Source: Mucilaginibacter ginsenosidivorax
GTDB lineage: Bacteria; Bacteroidota; Bacteroidia; Sphingobacteriales; Sphingobacteriaceae
NCBI RefSeq assembly: GCF_007971525.1
Contig: NZ_CP042437.1
Coordinates: 930,001-994,000, forward strand
Direction of reading: 5' to 3'
DNA length: 64,000 nucleotides
The notes under the pieces were generated by a model. It searched no databases. It was not told where the DNA came from and saw nothing but the letters and a program-made list of their open reading frames with translations. The translations under genes were made by a program, and so were the position numbers. Positions 16,855 to 26,781 of this stretch are shown here, in pieces. The number at the start of each line of letters is the position of its first letter. The stretch's first letter is position 1.

Positions 16855-19800
16855 ATGAGAAAATTATTATTTACCCTGGTGGGAGTATCTGCCCTTTCTG
16901 TATGTTTTTCTCAAAATTTATTTACAAAAAAGATAATGAAATACTCATTGAAAGATGGTCTTTCATTTGGTATAATCAACGGGATAACGCAGGACAACAA
17001 GGGCTTTATCTGGTTTGCAACCAGCGATGGCTTAAACCGGTTTGATGGTACAAACTTCAAGGTGTTTAAATTTGAACCTAATAATCCTTATAGCCTGCCA
17101 AGTAATTATGTTCAAAGTATATTTAAAGACAGCCAGGGAGATATTTGGATATCATCAAGAAGGGGGATTTATAAATTTGATACCAATAAAGAGCGTTTTA
17201 TAAAATTTAGCCCGCCAGGTGTTCCGTCAAACTATTTAAACAACGTAAACAGCATTTTCGAAAATAAAAAAAAGCTGTTGTGGTTTTCTTGTGGTGCATC
17301 GGGATTCTCCTCATATAACATAAAAACCCACCAGTTTAAAAACTACACTAAAAAAGAGCAGCCTGGTTTATTAGGCGATTTATCTGTCACTAATGTTATC
17401 GAAGATAGTTATGGACTATTATGGGTAGGAACAAGAGACGGTGGACTTAATGTTTTTAATACCAGCAATGGCGTGGTTTCAAAAAACATAAACGCTGAGT
17501 TTCCACTTAAACTTATACCTCAGGGCCTCATTACTTGTATTTATGAAGATCATAATCACAACATTTGGATAGCAACCAGTAAAGGCCTGGTACTTTACAA
17601 CAGAAAAGAAAATAACTTCCACCTTTTTTTAGGATCAACTTATAAATTACGAAGCAACTATTTTTTTTCGCTTTTAGAGGATGAACATAAAAATCTGCTT
17701 GTTGGCCTGTTGGATGGAGGCTTATATACTATAAATCTCGACAAGGCGGAAAAGTCATCTTATAAAGATATTACTATTGATCCGGTTAGGTCGGAAGATA
17801 ATTATAGCATTACCGCACGTACTATTGAAACTTTATTCCAGGACCGGGATAAAAACACATGGGTTGGCACTTATGGTGATGGAATTTATTTATTGAGCAA
17901 CGTTCCGGAAAAATTTCAAAAATTCCAGAGCGAACTAAAAGATAACTATGGCAGTAGCTTTTTAAGATACTATGGAATGTGTATGGATGATGAAGGGTAC
18001 CTGTGGATGGGTACCGATGGCGATGGGATATATAAGAAAAAATTAAGTGGCGAGGTTGTAAAATATTATAGGGCCAACGGACAAAAAGGCTCCTTAACCA
18101 GTAATAATATACTCTGCGCGTATAAAGATCACGCTAACACGTTGTGGTTTGGGTCGTACACGCATGGATTATTCAGGTACAATAAAACAACTGATTCTTT
18201 TACTAATTTTTACCATAAAGCAAATGATCCTACAAGTATCTGCTTAAACGATGTAAGGTCGATCATTGATGATTCAAAAAATAATTTATGGGTTGGTACT
18301 AATGGAGGAGGCTTGAGCTTATTACCAGCAGGCAGTGATAAGTTTATTAACTACAACCCACAAAATAGCGGCATTGGATCAGATTATATACGGGCACTTG
18401 CCGAAGATGGTAATGGCAACCTTTTTATAGGGACCTCGGCATCCGGCCTTAAATATTATATAAAAAATCAAAATAAGTTTGTTAACTATTTTAGTGACAA
18501 CGAGGCAGAAAAGTATTTGCCCAGCCATTTTATTTATTCTTTGTATTTAGATGAAAAAAAGAATCTTTATATAGGTACCGAAGGAGATGGCCTTGTTGTA
18601 TATGATATAAAAAACAAAAAGTTTAAAAGATATACCGAGAAAAGTGGATTGGCTGACAATACTGTAAATGCGATACAAAAAGATGAGGCCGGCGGTATTT
18701 GGATAAGTACCAACAGAGGACTATCGCGGATTGACCTGCAAACGGGTAAGATTATTAATTACGATAGCTCTGAAGGGCTGCAAGCCGGGCAGTTTAACCC
18801 GGGTTCGTCCATGTACAGCAGTACTAAAAAATTTATGGTATTTGGCGGTACCGAAGGTTACAATGTATTTTATCCGGCCAATGTTAAACAAAACTTATTT
18901 AAGCCCAAAGTTTTGATTACCGGCCTCCAGTTATTCGGCAAAGAAGTTGAAGTAGGTGAAAAAGACAGTATATTAAATACAGGTATTAATGAATCTACCC
19001 AAATCACCCTAAATCCCGATCAACCGGTTTTCTCGATACAATACGTGGCGTTAAACTATGCCTATGCCGAAAAAAGTGAATTTGCGTATCAACTGGCTGG
19101 ATTAGAAAAAAACTGGAATTACGTAAAAAATCAAAAATCAGTTACCTACCGCTATTTGCCACCCGGCGACTATGTATTTAAAGTTAAAGCAGCCAACCAG
19201 GATGGTATCTGGTTTGAAAACTATGCAACATTTAAGATAAAAATTTTGCCCCCATGGTATCAAACATGGTGGGCTTATCTAAGCTATTTGATAATAATTT
19301 CCACACTTATTTATTACTACTTAAGCTACCGCAGCAACGCCGCGCGGTTAAAGTACGAAGTAAAAATAGCCCAGATATCTGCCGAAAAAGAAAAAGAGCT
19401 GAACGAACGGAAATTATCTTTTTTTACCAACATTTCGCATGAGTTCAGGACACCACTCACCTTAATAATAAACCCTGTTAAAGAGCTGCTATTTAACCCA
19501 GGGGCAAAAGAAAACGAAACCACCAACTTAAGTATAGTTTTCCGTAATGCTCGTCGCCTCTTAAGTTTGGTTGATCAACTATTGCTATTCAGAAAAGCAG
19601 AGAGCGAAACCGACAGCCTTAAAATTGTGAGGCTGAATATTGTAAACTTATGTAAAGAGGTTTTTTTATGCTTTAGCCACCAGGCCAAAAGCAAAAATAT
19701 ATTGTTTGATTTTGTTTCTGAAACCGATGCTATAGAAGTTTTTGCCGATCGGGAGAAGATAGAAATTGTTTTATTCAATTTAATATCAAATGCCTTAAAA

Positions 19801-21042
19801 TTTACCCCGGACAATGGCATGGTAAATTGCTTTATTTCGCAAACAGAAACTTTTGTAAACATAGAAATTAAAGATACAGGGTGTGGAATAGCAGGAAATA
19901 TAGGCGAACAATTATTTGATAAGTTTTACCAGGTGCAAAATGAATCGTCATTTAATGGCGGCTTTGGTATTGGCCTTTACCTGGTAAAAAAGTTTGTTGA
20001 AAGCCATAAAGGAAACATTAGCTATACCAGTTTAAACGGCGCTGGCACCATATTTAAGGTTTGCCTGTTAAAAGGTAAAGAGCATTTAAGCCCAAATCTT
20101 ATTTTTGAAGATGTTATAGAAACCTCTGTTTTTCTGGATGAGCTTATTGAAAGTTATGAGGAAGTGCCCGGCTTGAGCAAAGACTCAAATGCTGCTAAAA
20201 ATAAAAAAAGCGACCCTTTTGATTTTGAGTCAAAATCTATGCTTATTGTGGACGATAATGAACAAATGAGGCAATATTTAAAACAAATTTTCTCGCCAAA
20301 GTTCGAAATTTTTGAAGCCGCAGATGGCGCCGACGGGCTTGATAAGGTGTACCAGTTTTTGCCAGACATCATTATTAGTGATGTAATGATGCAAGGATTA
20401 AGCGGTATTGAGTTATGCAGCAGGGTTAAAGAAGATGCTACCCTAAGCCACATACCGGTGTTATTATTAACCGCAAGTTCATCGCCCGAAATTAAACTTA
20501 AAGGGATTGAGGGCGGAGCCGACGATTATATCAGTAAACCATTTGAACGCGAATTACTTTTAGCGCGTGTTGAAGGTATTCTTAAAAGTAAAAACAGCCT
20601 GCAGAAATATTTTTATAATGAAATCACCCTAAAATCAAATGACCTTAAGGTGCCGCCTGATTATAAAGAGTTTTTAGCAGCTTGCATCAAGGTTGTGGAA
20701 GATAACTTAAGCGATGGGGATTTTTGCATAAAAACCCTTGCAGATGAGGTAGGAATGAGCCATTCCAATCTTTATAAAAAAATCAGGGCTATTTCGGGTC
20801 AATCTGCCAACGGGTTTATACGGTTTATACGCCTGCGAAAAGCTGCGGAGCTGTTCCTTAATACGGATTGTACAGTTTCTGAAGCTGCCTACAAAGTTGG
20901 CATTAATGACCCCAAATATTTCAGAGAACAGTTTAGCAAACTTTTTGGGCTCAATCCATCTGATTACATCAAAAAATTCCGCGTTCCTTTTCACGCCAAT
21001 ATCACCAGGAGTGTGGTGAAGGTAAAAATCAGCAAAAGCTAA
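16855..21042 (+). CDS. Hybrid two-component system sensor/regulator (HTCS)
   Basis: A 1395-residue one-protein signalling system. Order: signal peptide MRKLLFTLVGVSALSVCFSQ; about 14 Reg_prop blades forming two beta-propellers (to about residue 715; repeated IWIATSKGL-like strands); a Y_Y_Y domain (about 720-795, ending YLPPGDYVFKVKA); one membrane helix (about 803-823); HisKA with His862 in NISHEFRTPLTL; HATPase with NALKFTP and GFGIGLYLV; a receiver domain with Asp1176 in DIIISDVMM; and a C-terminal AraC HTH (about 1290-1390). It senses periplasmic oligosaccharide and would activate the adjacent SusC/SusD operon. ATG 16855 is chosen over an upstream TTG because it begins the signal peptide. 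Confidence 0.96.
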   Translation: MRKLLFTLVGVSALSVCFSQNLFTKKIMKYSLKDGLSFGIINGITQDNKGFIWFATSDGLNRFDGTNFKVFKFEPNNPYSLPSNYVQSIFKDSQGDIWISSRRGIYKFDTNKERFIKFSPPGVPSNYLNNVNSIFENKKKLLWFSCGASGFSSYNIKTHQFKNYTKKEQPGLLGDLSVTNVIEDSYGLLWVGTRDGGLNVFNTSNGVVSKNINAEFPLKLIPQGLITCIYEDHNHNIWIATSKGLVLYNRKENNFHLFLGSTYKLRSNYFFSLLEDEHKNLLVGLLDGGLYTINLDKAEKSSYKDITIDPVRSEDNYSITARTIETLFQDRDKNTWVGTYGDGIYLLSNVPEKFQKFQSELKDNYGSSFLRYYGMCMDDEGYLWMGTDGDGIYKKKLSGEVVKYYRANGQKGSLTSNNILCAYKDHANTLWFGSYTHGLFRYNKTTDSFTNFYHKANDPTSICLNDVRSIIDDSKNNLWVGTNGGGLSLLPAGSDKFINYNPQNSGIGSDYIRALAEDGNGNLFIGTSASGLKYYIKNQNKFVNYFSDNEAEKYLPSHFIYSLYLDEKKNLYIGTEGDGLVVYDIKNKKFKRYTEKSGLADNTVNAIQKDEAGGIWISTNRGLSRIDLQTGKIINYDSSEGLQAGQFNPGSSMYSSTKKFMVFGGTEGYNVFYPANVKQNLFKPKVLITGLQLFGKEVEVGEKDSILNTGINESTQITLNPDQPVFSIQYVALNYAYAEKSEFAYQLAGLEKNWNYVKNQKSVTYRYLPPGDYVFKVKAANQDGIWFENYATFKIKILPPWYQTWWAYLSYLIIISTLIYYYLSYRSNAARLKYEVKIAQISAEKEKELNERKLSFFTNISHEFRTPLTLIINPVKELLFNPGAKENETTNLSIVFRNARRLLSLVDQLLLFRKAESETDSLKIVRLNIVNLCKEVFLCFSHQAKSKNILFDFVSETDAIEVFADREKIEIVLFNLISNALKFTPDNGMVNCFISQTETFVNIEIKDTGCGIAGNIGEQLFDKFYQVQNESSFNGGFGIGLYLVKKFVESHKGNISYTSLNGAGTIFKVCLLKGKEHLSPNLIFEDVIETSVFLDELIESYEEVPGLSKDSNAAKNKKSDPFDFESKSMLIVDDNEQMRQYLKQIFSPKFEIFEAADGADGLDKVYQFLPDIIISDVMMQGLSGIELCSRVKEDATLSHIPVLLLTASSSPEIKLKGIEGGADDYISKPFERELLLARVEGILKSKNSLQKYFYNEITLKSNDLKVPPDYKEFLAACIKVVEDNLSDGDFCIKTLADEVGMSHSNLYKKIRAISGQSANGFIRFIRLRKAAELFLNTDCTVSEAAYKVGINDPKYFREQFSKLFGLNPSDYIKKFRVPFHANITRSVVKVKISKS

Positions 21043-21542
21043 ATTCTTAAAAACCCGAAGAACTTAAATATTCGTCGAATTTTACCAATTACCCCCTCAA
21101 GTTGTATGAATTTACCTCTCGTACACGGTATTTATTATGCTCATCTTAGTGCTGCCAATTATAAATGTACTAACCACATTTAATTTTATTTAGATAACAG
21201 TCTACCGTAATATCACATCGATAAACGCAGGTTTACCGACCATATTATTTTAGGAACAAAAAAGTTACAAAGGTTTGCGCAGCTATATAACTTATAATGA
21301 TAACAAGCGAATAGTACAACTTATTGCAACAATGAGTACTGCTGCCATTATTACCTGTAGTGAACCGTTACCAAAAAGAACCAATTTTTAATTTAACATA
21401 TAAACCCCAATAATGTATATGGAAGACAAATAACATCATCACCCACAACCCGGGAGATAGATTAAGGAACTAATCTACCCCCTATCCTATTAACCCGCTT
21501 TTATAGCGTGCATTAAATGTTAATTAACTTAAATAAGCTAAT
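21043..21542. other. Leader/promoter region between HTCS and SusC genes
   Basis: No gene is visible in 500 bases. It should hold the HTCS binding site and SusC promoter, but no convincing -33/-7 pair was found. A small inverted repeat TAGATTA / TAATCTA (21458-21477) and a palindromic GTTAATTAAC (21520-21529) just before the start are the only structures noted. Confidence 0.4.
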
Positions 21543-24500
21543 ATGGAATACAATTTACATAAGACTGTAAACTTGTTAAGGGTCTTTAAAATTGCGCTGA
21601 GTCAAATATTGATAGCATTAATATTTGTTGGATCGTCATACGCCGGCGTAGCAAAAATCGAAAAAACAAAATTTACAAAAACGAACGAAAAGGGGATCAA
21701 AGAAAATGCCCCCATTAAAGTTACAGGGAAGGTTACCGACCAGGCCACCGGCGAAACGCTGGTTGGCGTATCAATACTTATCAAAGGTACAAATGTGGGA
21801 GCTGTAACCGATGTGAATGGAAAATTCACAATTACAGCTGCCGAAAATGCGGTATTAGTAGTATCATATATTGGCTATACCACACAAGAGGTACCTGTAG
21901 ACGGTAAGCCTTTGCTTAACATCAAACTACAATCATCATCCAAAGGTTTGAATGAGGTTGTGGTGGTTGGTTACGGTGTACAAAAGAAAATAACCGTTAC
22001 CGGTGCGGTTGTCGCCGTTAAAGGTGACGAGCTGGTAAAGTCGCCTGCAACTAACCTTTCAAACTCCATAGCCGGACGTATGGCGGGTGTTACCGCTACT
22101 AATCCAGGTGGCGAACCTGGTTATGACGGTTCAACCATCCGGATTCGTGGTACCAATACCTTGGGTAATAGCGACCCGCTTGTGGTAATTGACGGGGTGC
22201 CATCGCCAGCCGGTCAGAACACTATTGATCGTATAAACCCGGCAGATGTTGAAAGTATCTCGGTTTTAAAGGATGCATCCGCAGCTATTTATGGCTCCCG
22301 GGCAGCAAACGGTGTTATTCTGATCACTACAAAGCACGGTAAATCGGGCAAGCCAGAGATATCGTATACTTATAATCACGGATGGTCGCAGCCAACTGTC
22401 CTTCCTAAAATGGCCAATTCAACAGAGTATGCTACTCTGGCAAATGAAATTGACTTATATAACCTGCCATCGCAATATTGGAGCGCCGCTTCCGCTGCGT
22501 TTAAAACAACCGGAAGCTTTACCAGGCCCGATAATGGCGCTACTTCTACAGCTTCATTTCAGCCAGCCGACTTTAAAAAATTTGCTGACGGATCTGACCC
22601 ATGGGGACACCCTAATACCGACTGGTTTAAAGAAACTTTGAAAACCTGGTCTCCACAATCACGCCAAAACATACAATTATCGGGCGGTACAGAAAATATA
22701 AAGTACCTTACCTCTATTGGCTATCAAAACCAGGACGGGTATTATAAAAATTCAGCTACCGGTTACAAACAATACGATTTTCGTACGAATATCGATTCCA
22801 AGATAAATAAATATGTTAACACCTCGTTTGGCGTATCAGGTCGTCAGGAAAATCGTTTCTTCCCTAACGGAGGAGGTGCCAGTGATATATTCAGGATGCT
22901 GATGCGTGGTTATCCTAATAAACCGGCTTACTGGCCAAATGGGTTACCGGGGCCGGATATTGAAAACGGCCAGCAACCCGTGCTGATTACAACTAATCAA
23001 ACAGGTTACAATAAGGATACGCGCTACTATGTTCAGACCAACGGGAGAATAGAGATAACCGTACCTGGCGTAGACGGATTAAAATTTACAGGAAACGTAG
23101 GCCTGGATAAATATATACAGCAAACAAAATCATGGCAAACACCTTGGTTTGTATACAGCTGGGATAACGTGACCAAAGATGCGAGCGGCACCCCTGTACT
23201 AACCAAAGTAGCACGCGGCCCGGCTCAGGCAAATCTTAACCAAGGGTCCGAGGATCAGTTTAGCAGCATGCTTGAAGGTATAGTAAGCTATAACCATAGT
23301 TTTGGCAGCCACAACGTTGTGTTACTTGCAGGTGTAAACAAGGAAAAGTCAAACTCCAGCTATTTTGGCGCCAACCGTAAATATTACAGCTCAACTGCTC
23401 TCGATCAATTATCTGCTGGTGGAAACGCAGAGATAGGTAACTATGGCGGTGCCTGGCAAAAGGCCCGTTTAAGTTACTTCGGCAGGGCTGGATATAACTA
23501 TAAAGAAAAGTACCTGGCTGAGTTTTTATGGCGGGTGGATGGCTCATACATCTTCCCACCAGATCATCGCTTCGGCTTTTTCCCTGGTATATCAGCCGGT
23601 TGGAGAATTTCGGAAGAGGATTTCTTTAAAAACAATATAAAGTTTATTCAAAATTTAAAGCTTCGCGGTTCATGGGGCCAATTAGGTAACGACCAGGCTA
23701 TTCTACCCGGCACCAGTACGCCGGCCGAATACGCGTTCCTTTCCTTATATAATATCGGCTCGTATATAATTGGTGGCGTGCCCGCACAAACGCTATCTGA
23801 AGGCCTGGCACCAAACCCGAACTTTACATGGGAAGTGGCCAATAACAGCGATGTTGCATTAGAGGGTACTACCTTGAATGGAAAATTAGACTTTGTGCTT
23901 GAGGCATTTTTAAATAAACGTACCCAAATATTATGGACACAGTCTGGAACTATTCCTGCCACTGGTATACCAGGCAACCTGCTGCCTCCTGTAAATTATG
24001 CAAAGGTGAGTAATAAAGGATGGGAGTTTCAGGTAAATTACCATGATAATATTGGCCAGGTACGATATAACGTAGGAGTTACCGGCAGCTATGCTAAAAA
24101 CAAGATCGACTTATGGAATGAGCCGGGAGGAGTGCCAGTGTGGCAAAGGTCTACCGGCCACCCTATCGGAAGCAACCTTTATTATGTATACACAGGCATA
24201 TTTGCTACACAGGCTCAAATTGACGCCAATAAAATTGACTACAGCGGTGTTGGTGCCAGTACCCTTCGCCCCGGAGATATGATGTATAAAGACGTAAATG
24301 GCGATGGTAAAATTAACGGTGATGACCAGGTAAGGAATGACAAAAACAATCAGCCAACTTTTCAGGGAGGTTTAAGTTTTGGGGTACAGTATAAAAACTT
24401 CGATTTAACTGTTTTATTCCAGGGTGCAACGGGCGCACAGCTTTACTTCCAAACCGAGTCGGGAACTATAGGTAACTTCACACAGTACAGTTACGACCAT

Positions 24501-24815
24501 CGCTGGACTGTTGATAACCCAAGTACGGTTTACCCCCGGACTGTTGACCGGAATAACCAATATTTCTCGAACGGAAATACCTATTGGCTGCTTAATATGA
24601 ACTATGTGAGGCTTAAAAACGTTGAGCTTGGATACACACTGCCATCTTCAATTGGTAAAGTAATTGGCATGAGTAATTTGCGTTTCTATGCAAACGGGCT
24701 TAACTTGTTCACGTTAGCAAAGCAGCACATATATGATCCTGAATCAACCAGTTCGGATGGTCACTATTATCCGCAGTCGAGGGTTATCAATTTGGGCGCA
24801 AGTATAAAATTTTAA
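21543..24815 (+). CDS. SusC/RagA-type TonB-dependent transporter, second locus
   Basis: A 1090-residue SusC. It has an N-terminal signal segment (about residues 1-35), a charged linker, a carboxypeptidase-D-like domain (VTGKVTDQATGETLVGVSIL, about 60-135), NEVVVVGYGVQKK before the plug (SISVLKDASAAIYGSRAANG), and a long beta-barrel ending INLGASIKF. It would import an oligosaccharide or other ligand captured by the SusD encoded 10 bp downstream. The adjacent HTCS gene is its likely regulator. It is not closely similar by eye to the first SusC of the window beyond family motifs. Confidence 0.96.
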   Translation: MEYNLHKTVNLLRVFKIALSQILIALIFVGSSYAGVAKIEKTKFTKTNEKGIKENAPIKVTGKVTDQATGETLVGVSILIKGTNVGAVTDVNGKFTITAAENAVLVVSYIGYTTQEVPVDGKPLLNIKLQSSSKGLNEVVVVGYGVQKKITVTGAVVAVKGDELVKSPATNLSNSIAGRMAGVTATNPGGEPGYDGSTIRIRGTNTLGNSDPLVVIDGVPSPAGQNTIDRINPADVESISVLKDASAAIYGSRAANGVILITTKHGKSGKPEISYTYNHGWSQPTVLPKMANSTEYATLANEIDLYNLPSQYWSAASAAFKTTGSFTRPDNGATSTASFQPADFKKFADGSDPWGHPNTDWFKETLKTWSPQSRQNIQLSGGTENIKYLTSIGYQNQDGYYKNSATGYKQYDFRTNIDSKINKYVNTSFGVSGRQENRFFPNGGGASDIFRMLMRGYPNKPAYWPNGLPGPDIENGQQPVLITTNQTGYNKDTRYYVQTNGRIEITVPGVDGLKFTGNVGLDKYIQQTKSWQTPWFVYSWDNVTKDASGTPVLTKVARGPAQANLNQGSEDQFSSMLEGIVSYNHSFGSHNVVLLAGVNKEKSNSSYFGANRKYYSSTALDQLSAGGNAEIGNYGGAWQKARLSYFGRAGYNYKEKYLAEFLWRVDGSYIFPPDHRFGFFPGISAGWRISEEDFFKNNIKFIQNLKLRGSWGQLGNDQAILPGTSTPAEYAFLSLYNIGSYIIGGVPAQTLSEGLAPNPNFTWEVANNSDVALEGTTLNGKLDFVLEAFLNKRTQILWTQSGTIPATGIPGNLLPPVNYAKVSNKGWEFQVNYHDNIGQVRYNVGVTGSYAKNKIDLWNEPGGVPVWQRSTGHPIGSNLYYVYTGIFATQAQIDANKIDYSGVGASTLRPGDMMYKDVNGDGKINGDDQVRNDKNNQPTFQGGLSFGVQYKNFDLTVLFQGATGAQLYFQTESGTIGNFTQYSYDHRWTVDNPSTVYPRTVDRNNQYFSNGNTYWLLNMNYVRLKNVELGYTLPSSIGKVIGMSNLRFYANGLNLFTLAKQHIYDPESTSSDGHYYPQSRVINLGASIKF

Positions 24816-24825
24816 TTAGAACGAT

Positions 24826-26685
24826 ATGAAAACATTTATAAAAAGTATTTCAACAATCGCGATACTGTCGGGAGTGCTGCTTGCATCATGTAAAAAGGAG
24901 TTTTTAAGTACTACACCATTGAACCAGGCATCGTCAGTTACTACCTGGGCAGATCCCAACCTTTCTGAAGCTTTTGTAACGGAGTTGTATAACGGCCTGT
25001 ATGAAGGGGAGCTTAATCAGGAGAACCTCGATTGCCAAACCGATAATGCGATCTATAACTTTGGAAAAGAGAACATTATGGAGGGCAACATAAGCCCGGC
25101 CAGCCTGGGCAACGTACCTCATACCTACGAGTGGGGTTCAATGTACGCCCGGATTAGGTCTGCCAACATCGCATTGGAGCAATTGGCCAAAACCACAATT
25201 GACAAAACACTGGCCGACAGGCTAATGGGCGAGGCCTTGTTTATGCGCGCCTACTATTATAACCAGTTGTTGCGTTATTATGGTGGGGTTCCACTTGTAA
25301 AATCGTCCTATGCTGCCAGCGCGACTGACTTTACGATTGCCAGGAGCAGCTATTCTGATTGTGTTGATTTTATAGTAGGCGACCTTGACAAAGCCGCGAG
25401 CCTGTTGCAAGGTAAATCATTAGCAAAAGGACGTGCCACAAGTGATGCAGCTTTGGCTTTAAAGGCAAGGGTGTTGTTATATGCCGCCAGTCCTTTACAT
25501 GACATGTCAGACGGATCGGCTGCGAAAGCGAAAATGACCGCACTTGACGGAGCTTTTAAGAATTACGAGTTGTTAGGATATACCACAGCCGACGTTAATG
25601 GCCGATGGAAAAAAGCGCAAAGCGCTGCACAGGCAGTGTTGAATTTAGGCTATGGCTATGCGCTTGATTTATCTGCGCCAGCTTCTGCAGCTGACGGTTT
25701 TACCAACTATCAAAATTCTTATTTATCAAGAAATGGTGGCGAAAAAGAAATTTTGTTCGCCCGTTATTTCGCCAATGCCAAAGATGAGTGGGGTGCATGG
25801 TATGCCCGTAACAATTGTACCAACGGCTACCACGGCTGGACATCGAGCGAGCCTACCCAAAACATGGTAGACGACTATGAGATGATGGACGGCTCAAAAT
25901 TTGACTGGAGCAAACCAGCTGAAGCAGCCGCACCTTATCAAAACAGGGATCCCCGTTTTTACGCTTCCATTTTATACGACGGTGCGCCATGGAAACCACG
26001 TACGCCTGATGGTGCAGGGATAGACCCGTACAATGAGATTCAAATGGGTACCTATCAAACCGGCAGCGCAGGCAGCGGTGCTATTGCTTACTTTGGTTTG
26101 GATACCAGGAATGGCCCTATTGAAAACTGGAACGGAACCCGCACCGGATATGCAATCAGGAAATTTATGGATCCTAACCCGGCTATTGTTGATAACAACA
26201 CCCGCCAGGAGGTACCATCGCCTATGATCAGATACACCGAAGTTGTATTTAACTATGTAGAAACTTGCTTAGCACTGGGCGACGAGGCCACAGCCCGAAC
26301 CTGGCTTAATAAGATTCGTTTCCGTTCGGGTATGCCGGCCATCACAGACGCAGGCGATGCATTGGTACAACGGTACCGGAACGAACGCAATGTGGAAATG
26401 TTGTTTGAAGAGCAGCGGTTTTATGACGCCCGCCGCTGGTTAATCGGTGCGCAAACACTTGGCAATAAAGCAAAAATTGTAAAAATTGTGGGTACTTTAA
26501 AGCCAGGAAAATCGGTAAGTGTTTATAGGTACAATACAGATAATTACAGTTACACCTATACGGTACAAGAACTTGACCCAGGAGTTGAAAACCGCACCTG
26601 GAAGGACAAAGTTTATTTTCCACCTATTAGCAGAGACGAGATTAATAAAAATAATAAGTTAATTCAAAACCCCGGATATAATTAA
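24826..26685 (+). CDS. SusD/RagB-type surface lipoprotein, second locus
   Basis: A 619-residue lipoprotein with lipobox LLASC (Cys22) followed by KKEFLSTTPLNQ, the usual SusD mature start. SusD landmarks include GEALFMRAYYYNQLLRYYGGVPLV (helical TPR region, about residues 130-150), DAALALKARVLLYAA, and near the end NERNVEMLFEEQRFYDARRW and KVYFPPISRDEINKNNKL. It forms the binding lid of the SusC transporter encoded just upstream and is translated from the same transcript. A strong terminator-like hairpin follows the stop codon. Confidence 0.96.
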   Translation: MKTFIKSISTIAILSGVLLASCKKEFLSTTPLNQASSVTTWADPNLSEAFVTELYNGLYEGELNQENLDCQTDNAIYNFGKENIMEGNISPASLGNVPHTYEWGSMYARIRSANIALEQLAKTTIDKTLADRLMGEALFMRAYYYNQLLRYYGGVPLVKSSYAASATDFTIARSSYSDCVDFIVGDLDKAASLLQGKSLAKGRATSDAALALKARVLLYAASPLHDMSDGSAAKAKMTALDGAFKNYELLGYTTADVNGRWKKAQSAAQAVLNLGYGYALDLSAPASAADGFTNYQNSYLSRNGGEKEILFARYFANAKDEWGAWYARNNCTNGYHGWTSSEPTQNMVDDYEMMDGSKFDWSKPAEAAAPYQNRDPRFYASILYDGAPWKPRTPDGAGIDPYNEIQMGTYQTGSAGSGAIAYFGLDTRNGPIENWNGTRTGYAIRKFMDPNPAIVDNNTRQEVPSPMIRYTEVVFNYVETCLALGDEATARTWLNKIRFRSGMPAITDAGDALVQRYRNERNVEMLFEEQRFYDARRWLIGAQTLGNKAKIVKIVGTLKPGKSVSVYRYNTDNYSYTYTVQELDPGVENRTWKDKVYFPPISRDEINKNNKLIQNPGYN

Positions 26686-26715
26686 AGGGGTATAAAATTC
26701 TTATATATTTATCCT

Positions 26716-26749
26716 AAAGAATGCCGGTGGTAAAATGCCGGCATTCTTT
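26716..26749 (+). terminator. Intrinsic terminator after SusD
   Basis: A 12-bp perfect stem AAAGAATGCCGG / CCGGCATTCTTT with a 10-base loop and a run of T residues, 31 bp after the SusD stop. It lies before the CRTAC1-type gene on the same strand, so expression of downstream genes probably drops or needs read-through. Confidence 0.75.
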
Positions 26750-26781
26750 TAAAGTTTTAACCTATAAATTTAAACGGCTTG

